This document shows positions 23,166 through 23,857 of a DNA stretch of 23,857 nt, in pieces. The stretch comes from an uncultured bacterium (GTDB lineage: Bacteria; Spirochaetota; Spirochaetia; Sphaerochaetales; Sphaerochaetaceae). The position numbers and the translations under genes were made by a program. The first letter of the stretch is position 1, and every line of letters begins with the position of its first letter. Under the pieces are notes generated by a model. It was not told the origin of the DNA. It made no database searches and saw nothing but the letters and a program-made list of their open reading frames with translations. Where the stretch lies: positions 1 to 23,857 of the forward strand of contig CAJMOS010000035.1 in the NCBI GenBank assembly GCA_905215015.1, written 5' to 3'.

Positions 23166-23857
23166 ATGGAAGCAATCGCTACGTTACAGAAAAACCTGGA
23201 CAACATGACTCCGAAGGAGATTGTCCAGGAGTTGGACAAATATATCATTGGTCAGGAAAAGGCGAAGCGCACCATTGCCGTCGCCATCCGCAACCGTTCC
23301 CGCCGGCGCAAGCTGCCTGCGGAAATCCGTGACGAGGTATCGCCGAAGAACATCATCCTGATCGGCCCCACCGGTGTCGGCAAGACCGAGATCGCCAGGC
23401 GTATCGCCCGTCTTTCCAACGCTCCCTTCATCAAGGTCGAGGCGACCAAGTACACCGAGGTCGGCTATGTTGGCCGCGATGTCGAGTCGATCATCAGGGA
23501 CCTGATGGGTATCGCCGTCGGCGAGGTCAAGCGCGAGATGGCCGCCAGCAACACCGAGAAGGTGCAGGGACGTGTCGAGGAACGTCTTCTTGACGTGATC
23601 GTCCCGCGGAACGAGGTAAAGAGCGCGGACGGCAGCCAGTTCTCCAACTACCAGGATGAGACCCGCGAGACCTACCGGAAGCTGCTTCGCGAGGGGAAGC
23701 TGGAGGATCGCGAGGTGGAGGTGGATGTCGTGGGCCGGCCGTCTGGCGGCATCGAGTTGTTTGGCGCCGGCAACCAGGAGGACCTGCAGAACGCCATGCA
23801 GTCCCTTGGTTCGATCTTCGGGGGCAAGAGCCACAAGCGGAAGGTGAGTGTCAAACG
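23166..23857 (+). CDS. hslU: ATP-dependent protease ATPase subunit HslU (ClpY), 5' part
   Basis: AAA+ unfoldase that feeds substrates to HslV. The window ends inside the gene after 230 complete codons of an expected ~440-470. The visible part shows TPKEIVQELDKYIIGQEKAK (15-34), Walker A GPTGVGKT (67-74) and VEATKYTEVGYVGRDVESI (91-109), where GYVG (100-103) is the substrate-gripping pore loop. The variable I-domain begins near 110 and is rich in Glu and Arg. The start at 23166 has GAGGAA (23151-23156) 9 nt upstream inside hslV; an in-frame ATG at 23205 closer to the family core has no ribosome binding site. It is cotranscribed with hslV. Confidence 0.95.
   Translation, partial: MEAIATLQKNLDNMTPKEIVQELDKYIIGQEKAKRTIAVAIRNRSRRRKLPAEIRDEVSPKNIILIGPTGVGKTEIARRIARLSNAPFIKVEATKYTEVGYVGRDVESIIRDLMGIAVGEVKREMAASNTEKVQGRVEERLLDVIVPRNEVKSADGSQFSNYQDETRETYRKLLREGKLEDREVEVDVVGRPSGGIELFGAGNQEDLQNAMQSLGSIFGGKSHKRKVSVK

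Overview
This 23.9 kb window reads as part of a bacterial chromosome with high GC content (about 60 % by eye). It is gene-dense, and most genes overlap or nearly touch. Gene order and content suggest a spirochaete, most likely of the Sphaerochaeta/Treponema side. The main reasons are a dcw (division and cell wall) cluster ordered mraZ-rsmH-ftsL-murF-mraY-ftsW-ftsQ-ftsA-ftsZ with no penicillin-binding-protein gene in the usual place, followed by a dprA/xer/hslVU block, plus two GH57 glucan enzymes, one of them with a DUF4912 partner. This assignment is inferred from gene content; no taxonomic marker was searched.

Layout. (1) Positions 1-590: the 3' part of a 5S rRNA, then a small PNPOx-like flavin-fold protein and a clear intrinsic terminator. 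(2) 656-4243, + strand: a three-gene unit made of a DegT-fold protein that lacks the PLP lysine, NAD kinase and the repair ATPase RecN, the last two overlapping. (3) 4203-8000, - strand: a GH57/DUF3536 glycosidase whose 3' end overlaps recN by 41 bp, and a diaminopropionate ammonia-lyase, separated by a 264 bp spacer that contains competing inverted repeats. (4) 8001-8220: an AT-rich divergent promoter region. (5) 8221-10574, + strand: a DUF4912 protein overlapping a GH57 branching-enzyme homologue, closed by a terminator. (6) 10575-10867: the mraZ control region, with a promoter overlapped by four GTG-repeats at exact 10 bp spacing, which fits a MraZ autoregulatory operator. (7) 10868-19428: the dcw cluster. 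(8) 19425-23857: Xer recombinase, TSUP-type transporter, minimal DprA-like protein, second Xer recombinase, HslV protease and the start of HslU, cut by the window edge.

How the genes work together. The long + strand run from mraZ to hslU has no terminator that I can see and many 1-4 nt overlaps, so it probably behaves as one or a few long transcripts. These cover transcriptional control (MraZ), ribosome methylation (RsmH), the last cytoplasmic and first membrane steps of peptidoglycan precursor synthesis (MurF, MraY), the divisome (FtsL, FtsW, FtsQ, FtsA, FtsZ), chromosome-dimer resolution (two Xer proteins) and protein quality control (HslUV). A near-consensus promoter inside an AT-rich, rare-codon patch of ftsQ would allow separate ftsA-ftsZ expression. 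The two GH57 enzymes and DUF4912 point to cytoplasmic alpha-glucan (glycogen-like) metabolism.

The most interesting points are the internal ftsQ promoter candidate, the absence of ftsI beside an intact ftsW, the coupled DUF4912-GH57 pair, the four-repeat MraZ operator, and the lysine-less DegT protein. I see no CRISPR array, insertion sequence, phage gene or tRNA.
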